DNA of 64,000 bases from Martinezella tropici (lineage in GTDB: Bacteria; Pseudomonadota; Alphaproteobacteria; Rhizobiales; Rhizobiaceae). The DNA lies in assembly GCF_003287875.1 (NCBI RefSeq), contig NZ_QMKK01000052.1, forward strand, positions 62,001-126,000, written 5' to 3'. Positions within the stretch are counted from its first letter, which is position 1. Each line of letters begins with the position of its first letter. A model generated the notes under the pieces. It was given only the letters and a program-made list of their open reading frames with translations. It was not told the DNA's origin and made no database searches. Below, in pieces: positions 16,610-25,487 of the stretch. The translations under genes and the position numbers were made by a program.

Positions 16610-17614
16610 ATGTTGCGATTTCTTCTCAGCCGGCTAGCGGTGCTGATCCCGACATTCCTCGGCGTATCGATCGTCGCCTTCTCCTTCATCCGCCTGCTTC
16701 CCGGCGATCCTGTCATGCTGCTGTCGGGCGAACGCGTTATGTCGCCGGAACGCCATGCGCAGATATCCCACGATCTCGGCTACGACCAGCCGATGATCGT
16801 TCAGTACGGCCGATATATCTGGAACGCCCTGCATGGCGACCTCGGTACCTCGATCACCACCAAGCGCGACGTACTGACCGACTTCCTGACCTTCTTCCCG
16901 GCAACGCTCGAACTGTCGATCTGCGCCATGATCCTCGCGATCTGTCTTGGCATTCCGGCCGGCGTCTTCGCCGCCGTCAAACGCGGCACATGGTTCGATC
17001 AAAGCGTCATGGGCGTGGCTCTTGTCGGCTATTCCATGCCGATCTTCTGGTGGGGCCTGCTGCTGATCATCGTCTTCAACGGCTATCTGCATTGGACACC
17101 GGTTTCCGGCCGCATCGGCCTCATCTATTTCTTCAAGCCGATTACCGGCTTCATGCTGATCGACAGCCTTCTGTCCGGTCAGAAGGGCGCCTTCTGGTCC
17201 GCTTTGAATTCGCTGATCCTGCCGACCATCGTGCTCGGCACCATTCCGCTCGCCGTCATCGCGCGCCAGACGCGCTCCGCCATGCTGGAGGTGCTGGGCG
17301 AGGATTATGTGCGCACGGCCCGTTCCAAGGGTCTGTCGCCGCTGCGCGTCGTTTCAGTACATGCGTTGCGCAATGCGATGATCCCCGTCGTCACCACGAT
17401 CGGCCTGCAGGTCGGCGTGCTGCTCGGCGGCGCTATCCTCACGGAAAGCATCTTCTCCTGGCCGGGCATCGGCAAATGGATGATCGACGCCGTCTTCAAG
17501 CGCGACTATCCGGTCGTGCAGGGTGGCCTGTTGCTGATCGCCGGCATCGTCATGCTCGTCAATCTTGCTGTCGACCTGCTCTACGGCTTCGTCAATCCAC
17601 GCATTCGTCACTAG
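16610..17614 (+). CDS. dppB: Dipeptide ABC transporter permease DppB
   Basis: A 334-residue inner-membrane permease of the BPD_transp_1 family. The first transmembrane segment (MLRFLLSRLAVLIPTFLGVS) is followed by FIRLLPGDPVMLLSGERV, typical for DppB. The EAA loop that contacts the ATPases reads YVRTARSKGLSPLRVV. A second permease, DppC, starts 10 bases after the stop codon. The start codon 16610 begins the first membrane segment; a longer overlapping frame in another phase is a shadow. Confidence 0.93.
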   Translation: MLRFLLSRLAVLIPTFLGVSIVAFSFIRLLPGDPVMLLSGERVMSPERHAQISHDLGYDQPMIVQYGRYIWNALHGDLGTSITTKRDVLTDFLTFFPATLELSICAMILAICLGIPAGVFAAVKRGTWFDQSVMGVALVGYSMPIFWWGLLLIIVFNGYLHWTPVSGRIGLIYFFKPITGFMLIDSLLSGQKGAFWSALNSLILPTIVLGTIPLAVIARQTRSAMLEVLGEDYVRTARSKGLSPLRVVSVHALRNAMIPVVTTIGLQVGVLLGGAILTESIFSWPGIGKWMIDAVFKRDYPVVQGGLLLIAGIVMLVNLAVDLLYGFVNPRIRH

Positions 17615-17624
17615 GAGCGGCCCC

Positions 17625-18533
17625 ATGAGCACGGTTAGCGTCAAAACGGTTAGTGTCAAATCCGACCGTCCTTCCGCTCTTGCGGAGTTCTGGTATTACT
17701 TCTCTCGCAACAAGGGCGCCGTCATCGGCCTCGCGATCTTCCTCTTCGTCCTGTTTCTGGCAATCTTTGCCGGCCTCGTGGCGCCTCACAATCCCGATGC
17801 CGCTTACGGCAGCGACATGCAGCGCCTGCCGCCAGCCTGGGCGGAAGGCAGCAACAGCAGCTTCCTGCTCGGCACCGATGCCAATGGTCGCGATCTTCTG
17901 TCGCGCCTCATCTACGGCACGCGGTTCTCGCTGTTCATCGGCTTGGTCGTCGCTTCACTTTCGGCCATCGCCGGCATCCTGATCGGCCTTGTCGCCGGCT
18001 ATGTTCGTGGCCGCACCGATACGATCATCATGCGTATCATGGACATCATTCTTGCCATCCCGTCATTGCTGCTTGCCCTGGTGCTGGTGGCAATCCTCGG
18101 CCCAGGCCTGACCAATGCGATGATTGCGATCTCCATCGTCAACCAGCCACATTTCGTTCGTCTCACGCGGGCATCCGTCATGTCCGAGCGCGACAAGGAA
18201 TATGTCATCGCTTCACGTGTTGCCGGCGCCGGTCCGCTGCGGCTGATGTTCAAGACGATCCTGCCGAATTGCCTTGGTCCCCTGATCGTGCAGGCGACGC
18301 TCGCCTTCTCGGCCGCCATTCTCGATGCCGCAGCCCTCGGCTTCCTAGGCCAGGGCGCGCAGCCGCCGACGCCGGAATGGGGCACGATGCTCGCGGATTC
18401 GCGTGAATTCTTCCAGAGCAACCCTTGGCTCGTTACTTTCCCCGGTCTCTGCATCCTGATCACGGTGCTCGCCATCAATCTGATGGGCGACGGCCTGCGC
18501 GATGCGTTCGACCCGAAGCTGAAGAGGTCGTAA
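17625..18533 (+). CDS. dppC: Dipeptide ABC transporter permease DppC
   Basis: A 302-residue permease partner of DppB. The N-terminal OppC-type region (ALAEFWYYFSRNKGAVIGLA) precedes six hydrophobic segments, and the EAA loop is YVIASRVAGAGPLRLM. The pattern LLGTDANGRDLLSRLIYGTR is characteristic of DppC/OppC. ATG 17625 follows AGGAG by 7-8 bases. The stop codon overlaps the dppD start by one base (TAATG), so the genes are translationally coupled. Confidence 0.93.
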   Translation: MSTVSVKTVSVKSDRPSALAEFWYYFSRNKGAVIGLAIFLFVLFLAIFAGLVAPHNPDAAYGSDMQRLPPAWAEGSNSSFLLGTDANGRDLLSRLIYGTRFSLFIGLVVASLSAIAGILIGLVAGYVRGRTDTIIMRIMDIILAIPSLLLALVLVAILGPGLTNAMIAISIVNQPHFVRLTRASVMSERDKEYVIASRVAGAGPLRLMFKTILPNCLGPLIVQATLAFSAAILDAAALGFLGQGAQPPTPEWGTMLADSREFFQSNPWLVTFPGLCILITVLAINLMGDGLRDAFDPKLKRS

Positions 18534-19549
18534 TGGCACTCCTCGATATTGAAAACCTCTCCGTTGAATTCCAGACATCGTCCGGCCTGTTCCGGGCGGT
18601 CGATGGCGTTTCGCTCACCTGCGACAAGGGAGAAATCCTGTCGATCGTCGGTGAATCCGGTTCCGGGAAGTCGGTCTCCATGCTCGCCATGATGGGGCTT
18701 CTGCCCTGGACGGCGAAGATCACCGCCGACCGCATGATGTTCGATGGCAAGGATCTGCGCGGCATCTCCTCGCGCCAGCGCCGCAAGATCATCGGCAAGG
18801 ACATGGCGATGATCTTCCAGGAGCCCATGTCGAGCCTCAATCCGTGCTTCACGGTCGGCTTCCAACTCGGCGAGACCTTGCGCATCCACATGGGGCTCGA
18901 CCGCAAGGCGCGTCGCGAGCGCGCGATCGAGCTTCTGAATCTGGTCGGCATTCCCGCGCCCGAGGATCGGCTGTCGAACTTCCCGCATCAGATGTCCGGC
19001 GGCATGAGCCAGCGCGTCATGATCGCCATGGCGCTTGCCTGCAATCCGAAGCTTTTGATCGCCGATGAGCCCACGACCGCGCTTGACGTGACGATCCAGG
19101 CGCAGATCCTCGATTTGCTCGTGCGCCTGCAGCGGGAGCAGGGCATGGCGCTCGTGCTCATCACCCATGACATGGGCGTCGTTGCCGAAACGGCAGAGCG
19201 CGTGCAGGTGCAGTATGCCGGCCAAAAGGTCGAGGAGCAGCCCGTCAAGGAGCTGTTCCGCGATCCGCATCATCCCTATACGGCAGCCCTTCTATCGGCT
19301 CTGCCGGAGCGTGCCGAAGTCGGCGAGCGCCTGCCGTCGATTGCCGGTGTGGTTCCTGGCCAGCATGATCGTCCCAGAGGCTGTCTCTTTGCGCCCCGTT
19401 GCTCCTTCGCAACGCCGGAATGCGACAAGGGCGTCAAGCGTCAGGGCGCCGAACTCGGCCTGACCCTTTGCAACTATCCGCTGGAACATGGCAAGCCGCT
19501 CGGCCATCCCGGCATTGCCCCCACGCAAAAAGCAGGAGGTGCCGCATGA
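18533..19549 (+). CDS. dppD: Dipeptide ABC transporter ATPase DppD
   Basis: A 338-residue ATPase: Walker A GESGSGKS near residue 40, signature MSGGMSQR, Walker B LLIADEPTTALDV, and the switch histidine in LITHDMG. The C-terminal oligopeptide/dipeptide transporter domain contains CLFAPRCSFATPECD, a cysteine cluster that in DppD/OppD proteins can bind an iron-sulfur centre. It pairs with DppF as the ATPase heterodimer. The stop overlaps dppF by four bases (ATGA). Confidence 0.94.
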   Translation: MALLDIENLSVEFQTSSGLFRAVDGVSLTCDKGEILSIVGESGSGKSVSMLAMMGLLPWTAKITADRMMFDGKDLRGISSRQRRKIIGKDMAMIFQEPMSSLNPCFTVGFQLGETLRIHMGLDRKARRERAIELLNLVGIPAPEDRLSNFPHQMSGGMSQRVMIAMALACNPKLLIADEPTTALDVTIQAQILDLLVRLQREQGMALVLITHDMGVVAETAERVQVQYAGQKVEEQPVKELFRDPHHPYTAALLSALPERAEVGERLPSIAGVVPGQHDRPRGCLFAPRCSFATPECDKGVKRQGAELGLTLCNYPLEHGKPLGHPGIAPTQKAGGAA

Positions 19550-20499
19550 CCGGCGCTGTTCTCGAAGGGCGCGATCTCGCCCGGTTCTACACCGTCAAGC
19601 GCGGCAGCTTCAAACCGGAGGCGACCGTCAAGGCATTGAACGGCGTCAGCTTCAGCCTGCAGTCGGGGCGCACGCTTGCGGTCGTGGGCGAATCCGGCTG
19701 CGGCAAGTCGACGCTTGCCCGGCTGGTGACGATGATCGAAAATCCGACGGCTGGTGAGCTGCTGATCGACGGCAAGCCCGCCAAGCTCGGCGACCGTAGC
19801 CTGCGCAGTGCCGTGCAGATCGTATTCCAGAACCCTTATGGCTCGCTCAATCCGCGCCAGAAGGTCGGCTCCATCCTGGAGGAGCCACTGAAGATCAACA
19901 CCGACGACGATGCCGCCACCCGCCGCCGCAAGGCGGAGGAAATGATGGCGCGCGTCGGCCTTCGGCCCGAGCACTACGATCGCTACCCGCATATGTTCTC
20001 CGGCGGCCAGCGCCAGCGTATCGCCATTGCACGCGCCCTCATGCTGCGGCCGAAGGTGCTTGTGCTCGACGAACCGGTCTCAGCGCTCGATCTGTCGATC
20101 CAGGCGCAGGTTCTGAACCTTTTGATGGACCTGCAGAAGGAGATGGGGCTTGCCTATCTCTTCATCTCGCATGGCCTCTCCGTCGTGCGCCATATCGCCG
20201 ACGACGTGATGGTGATGTATCTCGGCCGCCCGGTCGAAACCGGCACGGCGGAAGAAGTCTTCAACAGGCCGCGCCATCCCTACACCGCAGCCCTTCTGTC
20301 GGCGACGCCGATCGCCGATCCGGAGCGCGAGAAGAACCGCATCCGCCTGCAGGGCGAGCTGCCGTCGCCGCTCAATCCGCCGAAGGGATGCCACTTCAAC
20401 CCGCGTTGCTGGCGTGCCCAGGACAAATGCCGGCAGGTCGAACCGGAACTGGCGGGCGAGGGAACGCATAAATTTTCCTGTTTCTTTCCGCTGGATTGA
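19546..20499 (+). CDS. dppF: Dipeptide ABC transporter ATPase DppF
   Basis: A 317-residue ATPase: Walker A GESGCGKST, signature FSGGQRQR, Walker B VLVLDEPVSALDL, and switch FISHGLS. The C-terminus has the dipeptide-transporter cysteine motif CHFNPRCWRAQDKCRQ. AGGAGG sits just before ATG 19546. It is the last dpp gene and is followed after 74 bases by gluconokinase on the same strand, which may be read through. Confidence 0.94.
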   Translation: MTGAVLEGRDLARFYTVKRGSFKPEATVKALNGVSFSLQSGRTLAVVGESGCGKSTLARLVTMIENPTAGELLIDGKPAKLGDRSLRSAVQIVFQNPYGSLNPRQKVGSILEEPLKINTDDDAATRRRKAEEMMARVGLRPEHYDRYPHMFSGGQRQRIAIARALMLRPKVLVLDEPVSALDLSIQAQVLNLLMDLQKEMGLAYLFISHGLSVVRHIADDVMVMYLGRPVETGTAEEVFNRPRHPYTAALLSATPIADPEREKNRIRLQGELPSPLNPPKGCHFNPRCWRAQDKCRQVEPELAGEGTHKFSCFFPLD

Positions 20500-20573
20500 T
20501 CCAAGTTGTGAGTCGGGCACGGCTGGCGAGACCGGTCGTGCCCGGTTCAAGTCAATCATTCCGGACAGGCCTT

Positions 20574-21101
20574 ATGCGCGATAATCAAGACATTCCCCTT
20601 GCCATCATCGTCATGGGTGTCAGCGGCAGCGGCAAATCCTCGATCGGCGAGGGTGTCGCGGCCAAGCTTGGCATCCATTTCATCGAAGGCGATACGCTGC
20701 ATCCGGCCGCCAATGTCGAGAAGATGAGCAAGGGCATTCCGCTGACCGATGAGGATCGCTGGCCCTGGCTGGAAAAGATCGGCCAGGAAATATCGGCAAG
20801 CCTTGCGAAAGGCGAAGGCGTTGTCGTTACCTGCTCGGCGCTGAAGCGCGTCTATCGCGAACGCCTGCGGGCGTCTGCCGGCGGCCATCTCTATTTCATC
20901 TATCTCGCAGGCTCGAAGGAGCTGCTGACGAAGCGCATGGGCGAGCGCAAGGGGCATTTCATGCCGACGTCATTGCTCGAAAGCCAGCTGCAGACGCTGG
21001 AAGTGCCGACCGGCGAAGCCGGTGTCGTGACTGTCGATATCGACGATACGATCGAAGGCATTGTCGAAGCTTCCGTCAAAAGCCTCCGGACAATCCTCTA
21101 A
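20574..21101 (+). CDS. gntK: Gluconokinase
   Basis: A 175-residue kinase that phosphorylates gluconate to 6-phosphogluconate, feeding the Entner-Doudoroff and pentose phosphate pathways. The P-loop is GVSGSGKSSIGE, the substrate region is FIEGDTLHPAANVEKM, and the downstream LTDEDRWPWLEKI and VVVTCSALKRVYRERLR are GntK signatures. Length fits the family. GGACAGG precedes ATG 20574. It lies downstream of dppF and converges on the FAD oxidase gene with 9 bases between stop codons. Confidence 0.92.
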   Translation: MRDNQDIPLAIIVMGVSGSGKSSIGEGVAAKLGIHFIEGDTLHPAANVEKMSKGIPLTDEDRWPWLEKIGQEISASLAKGEGVVVTCSALKRVYRERLRASAGGHLYFIYLAGSKELLTKRMGERKGHFMPTSLLESQLQTLEVPTGEAGVVTVDIDDTIEGIVEASVKSLRTIL

Positions 21102-21110
21102 GCCAAAGGC

Positions 21111-22358
21111 TCAAGGGGCAAATCGGTCCGGCGCATAGGCGGAAATATCGATGAAGGGCTTCTCGCCGGTGATGAGTTCGGCGAGCACGCGGCCCGTCAC
21201 CGGCCCGAGCGTTAGTCCGTGATGCGCGTGGCCGAAGGCGAACCACAGACCATTGTGGCGCGGGGCCTTGCCGATAATCGGCATCATGTCGGGCGTACAG
21301 GGGCGGGCGCCCATCCAGGGTTCCGGGTCCAGTCGTTCGCCAAGCGGGAAGGTGGCACGCGCGACGGCCTCGGCGCGATCGAGCTGGACCGGTGTCTTGG
21401 GTGCATCGCGCAGGGCGAATTCGGCACCGGTTGTCAACCGGATGCCGCGGCTCATCGGCGCCAGCAGATAGCCGCGCTCGGCATCGAGTGTCCAGTTGTT
21501 GAGGACGGCGTTGCCCTCGGTGGCGTAATGCATGTGGTAGCCGCGCTTGACGCCGAGCGGGAAGGCATAGCCGAAGCGTTTCGTCACGATATCGGCCCAC
21601 GGGCCGAGTGCGACGACGACATCCTCCGCCTCGATCGATCCTTCCGCCGTCACCATTCGCCAGCCTGAGCCGGCCATTCCGAGCGAGACGGCATCCCCGG
21701 TCGTCACGCGGCCGCCAATGCTTTCGAAATATCGCCGATAGGCTGCTGTCAGCCCGTGCGGGTCGAGCACTGACCAGGGATCGCGCCAGCGCAGGGCGCC
21801 GGCAAAGCTGCCCCTCAGATGCGGCTCCGCTGCTGCGACCTCCGGACCGCTCAAAGCGTCGTAGCCGATCCCGAATTCGCGGTTTAGGCGCTCGGCCTCG
21901 GCAAATTCCGCGTCACGCTTCTCGTTCGAACGGAACAGTTCCACCCAGCCGTTCTTGCGAATGAGCTCCTCTGCATGCGAGGCTTCGATGAGATCGTTAT
22001 GCTCGCTGACGGAATGTTCGATCAGCGGCGCGTAGGCGCGCGAAATCATCTCATGGCGTTTCGTATTGGAATTCCACCAATAGCGGGCGAGGAAGGCGAT
22101 CTGCGCCGGCAGGGCGCGCAGATGATAATGGGCGTCGATGCGATTGTTGAAAGCATAGCGCAGCAGCAGGCCGAATTGCTGCGGAAAGCCGTAGGGCACC
22201 ACGCCCTCGCGCTGGATGAGGCCGGCATTGCCGAAGGATGTTCCCTGGCCCGGCGGCTGGCGGTCGACGAGGACGACTTGCCGTCCCCGCCGCTGCAGAT
22301 GGATTGCCGTCGAAACACCGACGATGCCCGCACCGAGAACGATTGCGTCCTTTGTCAT
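21111..22358 (-). CDS. FAD-dependent amine/D-amino acid oxidoreductase (DAO family)
   Basis: A 415-residue flavoprotein resembling D-amino acid dehydrogenase (DadA). The Rossmann motif is VLGAGIVGVSTAIHLQRRG followed by VLVDRQPPGQGTSFGNAG, and the C-terminal FAD-binding end is WFAFGHAHHGLTLGPVTGRV. DadA enzymes pass electrons from D-amino acids to the respiratory chain, but substrate specificity in this group is broad (D-amino acids, sarcosine, hydroxyproline). It is on the same strand as the type III PKS genes but 131 bases away, so a link to them is unproven. Confidence 0.82.
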   Translation of the reverse strand: MTKDAIVLGAGIVGVSTAIHLQRRGRQVVLVDRQPPGQGTSFGNAGLIQREGVVPYGFPQQFGLLLRYAFNNRIDAHYHLRALPAQIAFLARYWWNSNTKRHEMISRAYAPLIEHSVSEHNDLIEASHAEELIRKNGWVELFRSNEKRDAEFAEAERLNREFGIGYDALSGPEVAAAEPHLRGSFAGALRWRDPWSVLDPHGLTAAYRRYFESIGGRVTTGDAVSLGMAGSGWRMVTAEGSIEAEDVVVALGPWADIVTKRFGYAFPLGVKRGYHMHYATEGNAVLNNWTLDAERGYLLAPMSRGIRLTTGAEFALRDAPKTPVQLDRAEAVARATFPLGERLDPEPWMGARPCTPDMMPIIGKAPRHNGLWFAFGHAHHGLTLGPVTGRVLAELITGEKPFIDISAYAPDRFAP

Positions 22359-22489
22359 CTTATCCTGCTATCCGCATGCCTATTGCATTGCCGCGCGACC
22401 TTCAAAGGCAGTGAATGCCAGTGCCCGGCGCGCGATCTAAGCATCGAAAATGCCTGCCAAATTTCAGCGGCGCAATTGAAAAATGCGGG

Positions 22490-22987
22490 TCAGGCCGCAC
22501 TCTGTTTCAGGCAGGCGTTTTCGGCGCGGATGCGGATGGCGAGAATGATGCCGTTCAGCAGCGAAAAGATTGCGGCAAAGACAGGCAAACCGAAGGCGAG
22601 GGGCAGTACTGCGATCTCGCCGATGACGATCGCATAGTTCGGATGGCTGAGGAAGCGATAGGGTCCGCTGGTCACGAGAGCGGCGCCCGGCAATATGATG
22701 ATGCGCGTCGTCCATCGTCCCTTCAACGTCGCCAGCACCCAGATACGCAGTCCCTGCAACAGCATGAAGAGCAGGAACCAGCCGGGATCGATTGGCCGGC
22801 CGATGGCGAACAACCAAAGCCCGATCAGCCAGGCCGCATGCAGCGCCACCATGAAGGGATAGTGTTCCGAGGCATATTCCCTGGCGCCGCGGGCAAGCAG
22901 GGCGGCGGTATTGTGCCTTGCATAGATGAGTTCCGCCAGACGCTGCAGCGTCACGAAGGTCAGAAGCGCGATCGATAGCCACAGCAT
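22490..22987 (-). CDS. Isoprenylcysteine-carboxyl-methyltransferase-like membrane enzyme
   Basis: A 165-residue integral membrane protein with about four or five hydrophobic segments (MLWLSIALLTFVTLQRLAEL at the start). The SAM-binding part reads SGPYRFLSHPNYAIVIGEI followed by LPLAFG, the motif of the ICMT/Ste14-like family. The ATG overlaps the stop of the type III polyketide synthase by one base (TGATG), indicating tight translational coupling. In Bacillus the homologous pair BpsA-BpsB makes alkylpyrone methyl ethers, with the ICMT homologue as O-methyltransferase. The same job is inferred here. A longer frame upstream in this phase overlaps the PKS and is a shadow. Confidence 0.82.
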   Translation of the reverse strand: MLWLSIALLTFVTLQRLAELIYARHNTAALLARGAREYASEHYPFMVALHAAWLIGLWLFAIGRPIDPGWFLLFMLLQGLRIWVLATLKGRWTTRIIILPGAALVTSGPYRFLSHPNYAIVIGEIAVLPLAFGLPVFAAIFSLLNGIILAIRIRAENACLKQSAA

Positions 22988-24039
22988 CAGGCGGCCCTCT
23001 TCAAGGTGATGCAGCTTGCCGAGAAGCCGGGACCCATGGCGAGCAATGCCGAGCGGGACGGAAGTCCGGCCGCGATCATGCGCTCCAGCACGAAGAGCAC
23101 GGTGGGGGAGGACATATTGCCATAGTCGCCGATCACCTCGCGCTCGATATCGAGCGATCCCTCTTGGAGGCCGAGCGCCTTTTCGAGCGCTATCAGCACC
23201 TTGGCTCCGCCGGGATGGCAGATGAAGCGGTCGATATCCGAGATCAAAAGCCGCGATCGCTCCAGAATGCCGGCAACCGCACCCCTCAGATGTGTTTCGG
23301 CAAAGACCGGCAGCGATTGCTCCAGCACGATGCCGAAGCCGGTATCGTCGATCTTCCAGCCCATGATGCCGAGGCTGTCGGGAAAGAGATGTTCGCCCGT
23401 CGATTCGATCTCCGCGATGCCGCTTTCGCCGGCCCGCAGCACGCAGGCCGCCGCTCCATCGCCGAACAGCGCCGTGGCAATGATGTTGGGCCGCGTCAGC
23501 TCGTCCAGGCGGAAGGCGAGCGAGCAGAGTTCGATCGCGATGAAGAGCACGACGGCGCCCGGCCGACTTCTTGCCATCTTCGTCGCGACGGCAAGGCCGG
23601 ATACGCCGGCTGCGCAACCGAGCCCGAAGATCGGCACGCGTTCGATATCGCCGCGGAAGCCCATCTCGCCGGCGAGCCGAGCCTCAAGGCTCGGCGTTGC
23701 AAGCCCGGTGGACGAGGCCGTGACGACGCAGTCGACCTCCCTGGCTTCAAGGCCGGCGCGTTGCAGCGCCGCAGTCGCTGTCCGGCGGAAAAGTTCGGAG
23801 GCCACCTCCGCATAGGCGGCCATGCGGTCCTGCCAGCCATGCGGCTGTTCGAACCAGGAAAGCGGCCGCGCCAGATGGCGCTGGCGAATGCCGGTGCTCT
23901 CAAACACGCGGGCGAGATATTTGAAATCCTGAAAGCGATCCGAGAACAGACGGCTCGCCGTCTCGGCGGCTTCCGTTTGAGGGATGATGTTGTCGGGTGT
24001 TGCTACGGCGAGGCTTAGAAGTTTGATGCTATCGGTCAC
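22987..24039 (-). CDS. Type III polyketide synthase (chalcone/stilbene synthase family)
   Basis: A 350-residue ketosynthase homodimer-type enzyme that condenses an acyl-CoA starter with malonyl-CoA to give pyrones or resorcinols. The catalytic triad is complete: Cys142 (GLGCAAGVSG), His275 (FICHPGGAK) and Asn308 (GDYGNMSSPTVLFVL). The start is GTG 24039 with AGGAG 6 bases upstream. The frame remains open far upstream, but that part lies antisense to the TPR gene and is not protein-like. The partner methyltransferase overlaps its stop. The product is unknown; bacterial members near ICMT-type methyltransferases make alkylpyrones from long-chain acyl-CoAs. Confidence 0.9.
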   Translation of the reverse strand: MTDSIKLLSLAVATPDNIIPQTEAAETASRLFSDRFQDFKYLARVFESTGIRQRHLARPLSWFEQPHGWQDRMAAYAEVASELFRRTATAALQRAGLEAREVDCVVTASSTGLATPSLEARLAGEMGFRGDIERVPIFGLGCAAGVSGLAVATKMARSRPGAVVLFIAIELCSLAFRLDELTRPNIIATALFGDGAAACVLRAGESGIAEIESTGEHLFPDSLGIMGWKIDDTGFGIVLEQSLPVFAETHLRGAVAGILERSRLLISDIDRFICHPGGAKVLIALEKALGLQEGSLDIEREVIGDYGNMSSPTVLFVLERMIAAGLPSRSALLAMGPGFSASCITLKRAA

Positions 24040-24237
24040 GGGTTTCTCCTGTGCCCTTGAGGGGCATGTGGTGGAAACACGCAATGGCGACGGTCTATTC
24101 GATGCCGGAACAGTCACGAAAGAGTGACGGCGCTCGGCCCCAGGGATGATCAGAAAAAAATTCGCGCGCCCTCCGAATAAAATGTCCGGACGGTGTGTTC
24201 TCTCCTCGCAACGTTCATTTTGCCAAGGAGACAGTTC

Positions 24238-24780
24238 ATGACGACCAAAGCATTTCGCCTGGCTTCCATCGCCCTCGGTGCAGGCCTGACCCTCGGCGCT
24301 TTCGCCGTTCCGGTTTTTGCGGCCGGCGACGATTCCAGCACGACGCCGACCTGCAAGAAGGGTGAGATCTACGATCAGAAGGCGAAGAAATGCGTCAAGC
24401 AGCAGAGCGCCAACGTCACCGATGAAAACCGCGCCGACTATGCCTATTCGCTGGCCAAGAAGGATCATCGCTACGAAGAAGCCCTGGCGGTTCTGGACAC
24501 GATGAAGAACCCGAATACGGCCGAGGCGCTGAACTATCGCGGCTATGCCACCCGTAAGCTCGGACGCACGGACGAGGGCATTTCCTACTACCAGAAGTCC
24601 GTCGCCATGGACCCGAAGTACACGCTGGTTCGCGAGTATCTCGGTGAAGCCTACGTCATCAAGGGCCAGATGGATCTCGCCAAGGACCAACTGAGCACGA
24701 TCAAGACGCTCTGCGGCAATACGAGCTGCGAGGAATATCGCGATCTTCATGCCGCGATCCTGAATCCGTCCAGCCTGTAA
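24238..24780 (+). CDS. Exported TPR-repeat protein
   Basis: A 180-residue protein with a signal peptide (FRLASIALGAGLTLGAFAVP, cleavage near VFAAG). The mature part starts with a short segment containing two cysteines (CKKGEIYDQKAKKC), then about three tetratricopeptide units (YAYSLAKKDHRYEEALAVL, NYRGYATRKLGRTDEGISYY, VREYLGEAYVIKGQMDLAKD) and a C-terminal CGNTSC pair. The four cysteines could form two disulfides in the periplasm. AAGGAG precedes ATG 24238. It lies between the divergent PKS gene and the ECF sigma gene; function unknown. Confidence 0.8.
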   Translation: MTTKAFRLASIALGAGLTLGAFAVPVFAAGDDSSTTPTCKKGEIYDQKAKKCVKQQSANVTDENRADYAYSLAKKDHRYEEALAVLDTMKNPNTAEALNYRGYATRKLGRTDEGISYYQKSVAMDPKYTLVREYLGEAYVIKGQMDLAKDQLSTIKTLCGNTSCEEYRDLHAAILNPSSL

Positions 24781-24833
24781 CGGCGGGCCTGGGTCAACGA
24801 TGAAGACGGTAAGCAGGGAGCTTTGCGAGAAAT

Positions 24834-25487
24834 ATGGGAGTGATGCCGGTCGCTCGTAGCGCAATTTCTGCTTATAGTCCGACAGTTGCGAGGCCGCCGA
24901 AAAGGTCGGCGGCTTCCGGACATGCGAATGCGGCGGAGGATGTCATAGCGAGCGAAGAGGATATCAGGACGGGCCTGTCCCAGCATTTGACGCGGCTATG
25001 GCGCTATGGCGTAGTGCTGTCGCGTCAGCGGGACGTGGCCGACGATCTCGTTCAGGCGACCTGCGTCAGGGCTCTGGAGCGGGCCGCTCAGTTCACATCG
25101 GGCACACGGCTCGATCGCTGGCTGTTCGCCATCCTCCATTCGATATGGCTGAACGAGGTCCGCTCGCGCCGTGTGCGAATGGGGCAAGGCTTCGTCGATG
25201 CCGACGAAACGTTGGTTTTCGACGGCGCGCAGGAAACCGAAACGCATATTTTGGCTGGGCAGGTATTGCAGCGCGTGCAGGCATTGCCGGAGGCGCAGCG
25301 CACCGCGGTATTTCTCGCCTATGTCGAGGGGCTTTCCTATCGTGAAGTGGCCGAGATTCTGGAGGTGCCGATCGGAACGGTCATGAGCCGGCTGGCGGCG
25401 GCGCGGGCAAAACTCGCTGATGGCATGGGGATGGTGGCTGACGGAAAATCTTCCGGAGGTGGGCGACTGGGGAATGGAAATGAGTGA
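24834..25487 (+). CDS. RNA polymerase ECF-type sigma factor
   Basis: A 217-residue sigma-70-family protein with only region 2 (LWRYGVVLSRQRDVADDLVQ, then CVRALERAAQF and RLDRWLFAILHSIWLNEVRS) and region 4 (ALPEAQRTAVFLAYVEGLSY then REVAEILEVPIGTVMSRLAAAR). The first 35 residues are outside the conserved domain; ATG 24834 and ATG 24843 are both possible starts, with GGGAG lying between them. It overlaps the following anti-sigma gene by 8 bases. The stimulus cannot be inferred; the exported TPR protein upstream may be in its regulon. Confidence 0.86.
   Translation: MGVMPVARSAISAYSPTVARPPKRSAASGHANAAEDVIASEEDIRTGLSQHLTRLWRYGVVLSRQRDVADDLVQATCVRALERAAQFTSGTRLDRWLFAILHSIWLNEVRSRRVRMGQGFVDADETLVFDGAQETETHILAGQVLQRVQALPEAQRTAVFLAYVEGLSYREVAEILEVPIGTVMSRLAAARAKLADGMGMVADGKSSGGGRLGNGNE

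Noticed and set aside
22988..23617. Upstream extension of the methyltransferase frame
   Set aside because: It overlaps the polyketide synthase in another phase; the ATG at 22987 is placed in the stop codon of that gene and begins a clear membrane segment.
24040..24864. Upstream extension of the polyketide synthase frame
   Set aside because: It is antisense to the exported TPR gene, and the GTG at 24039 has its own AGGAG and begins the conserved N-terminus.
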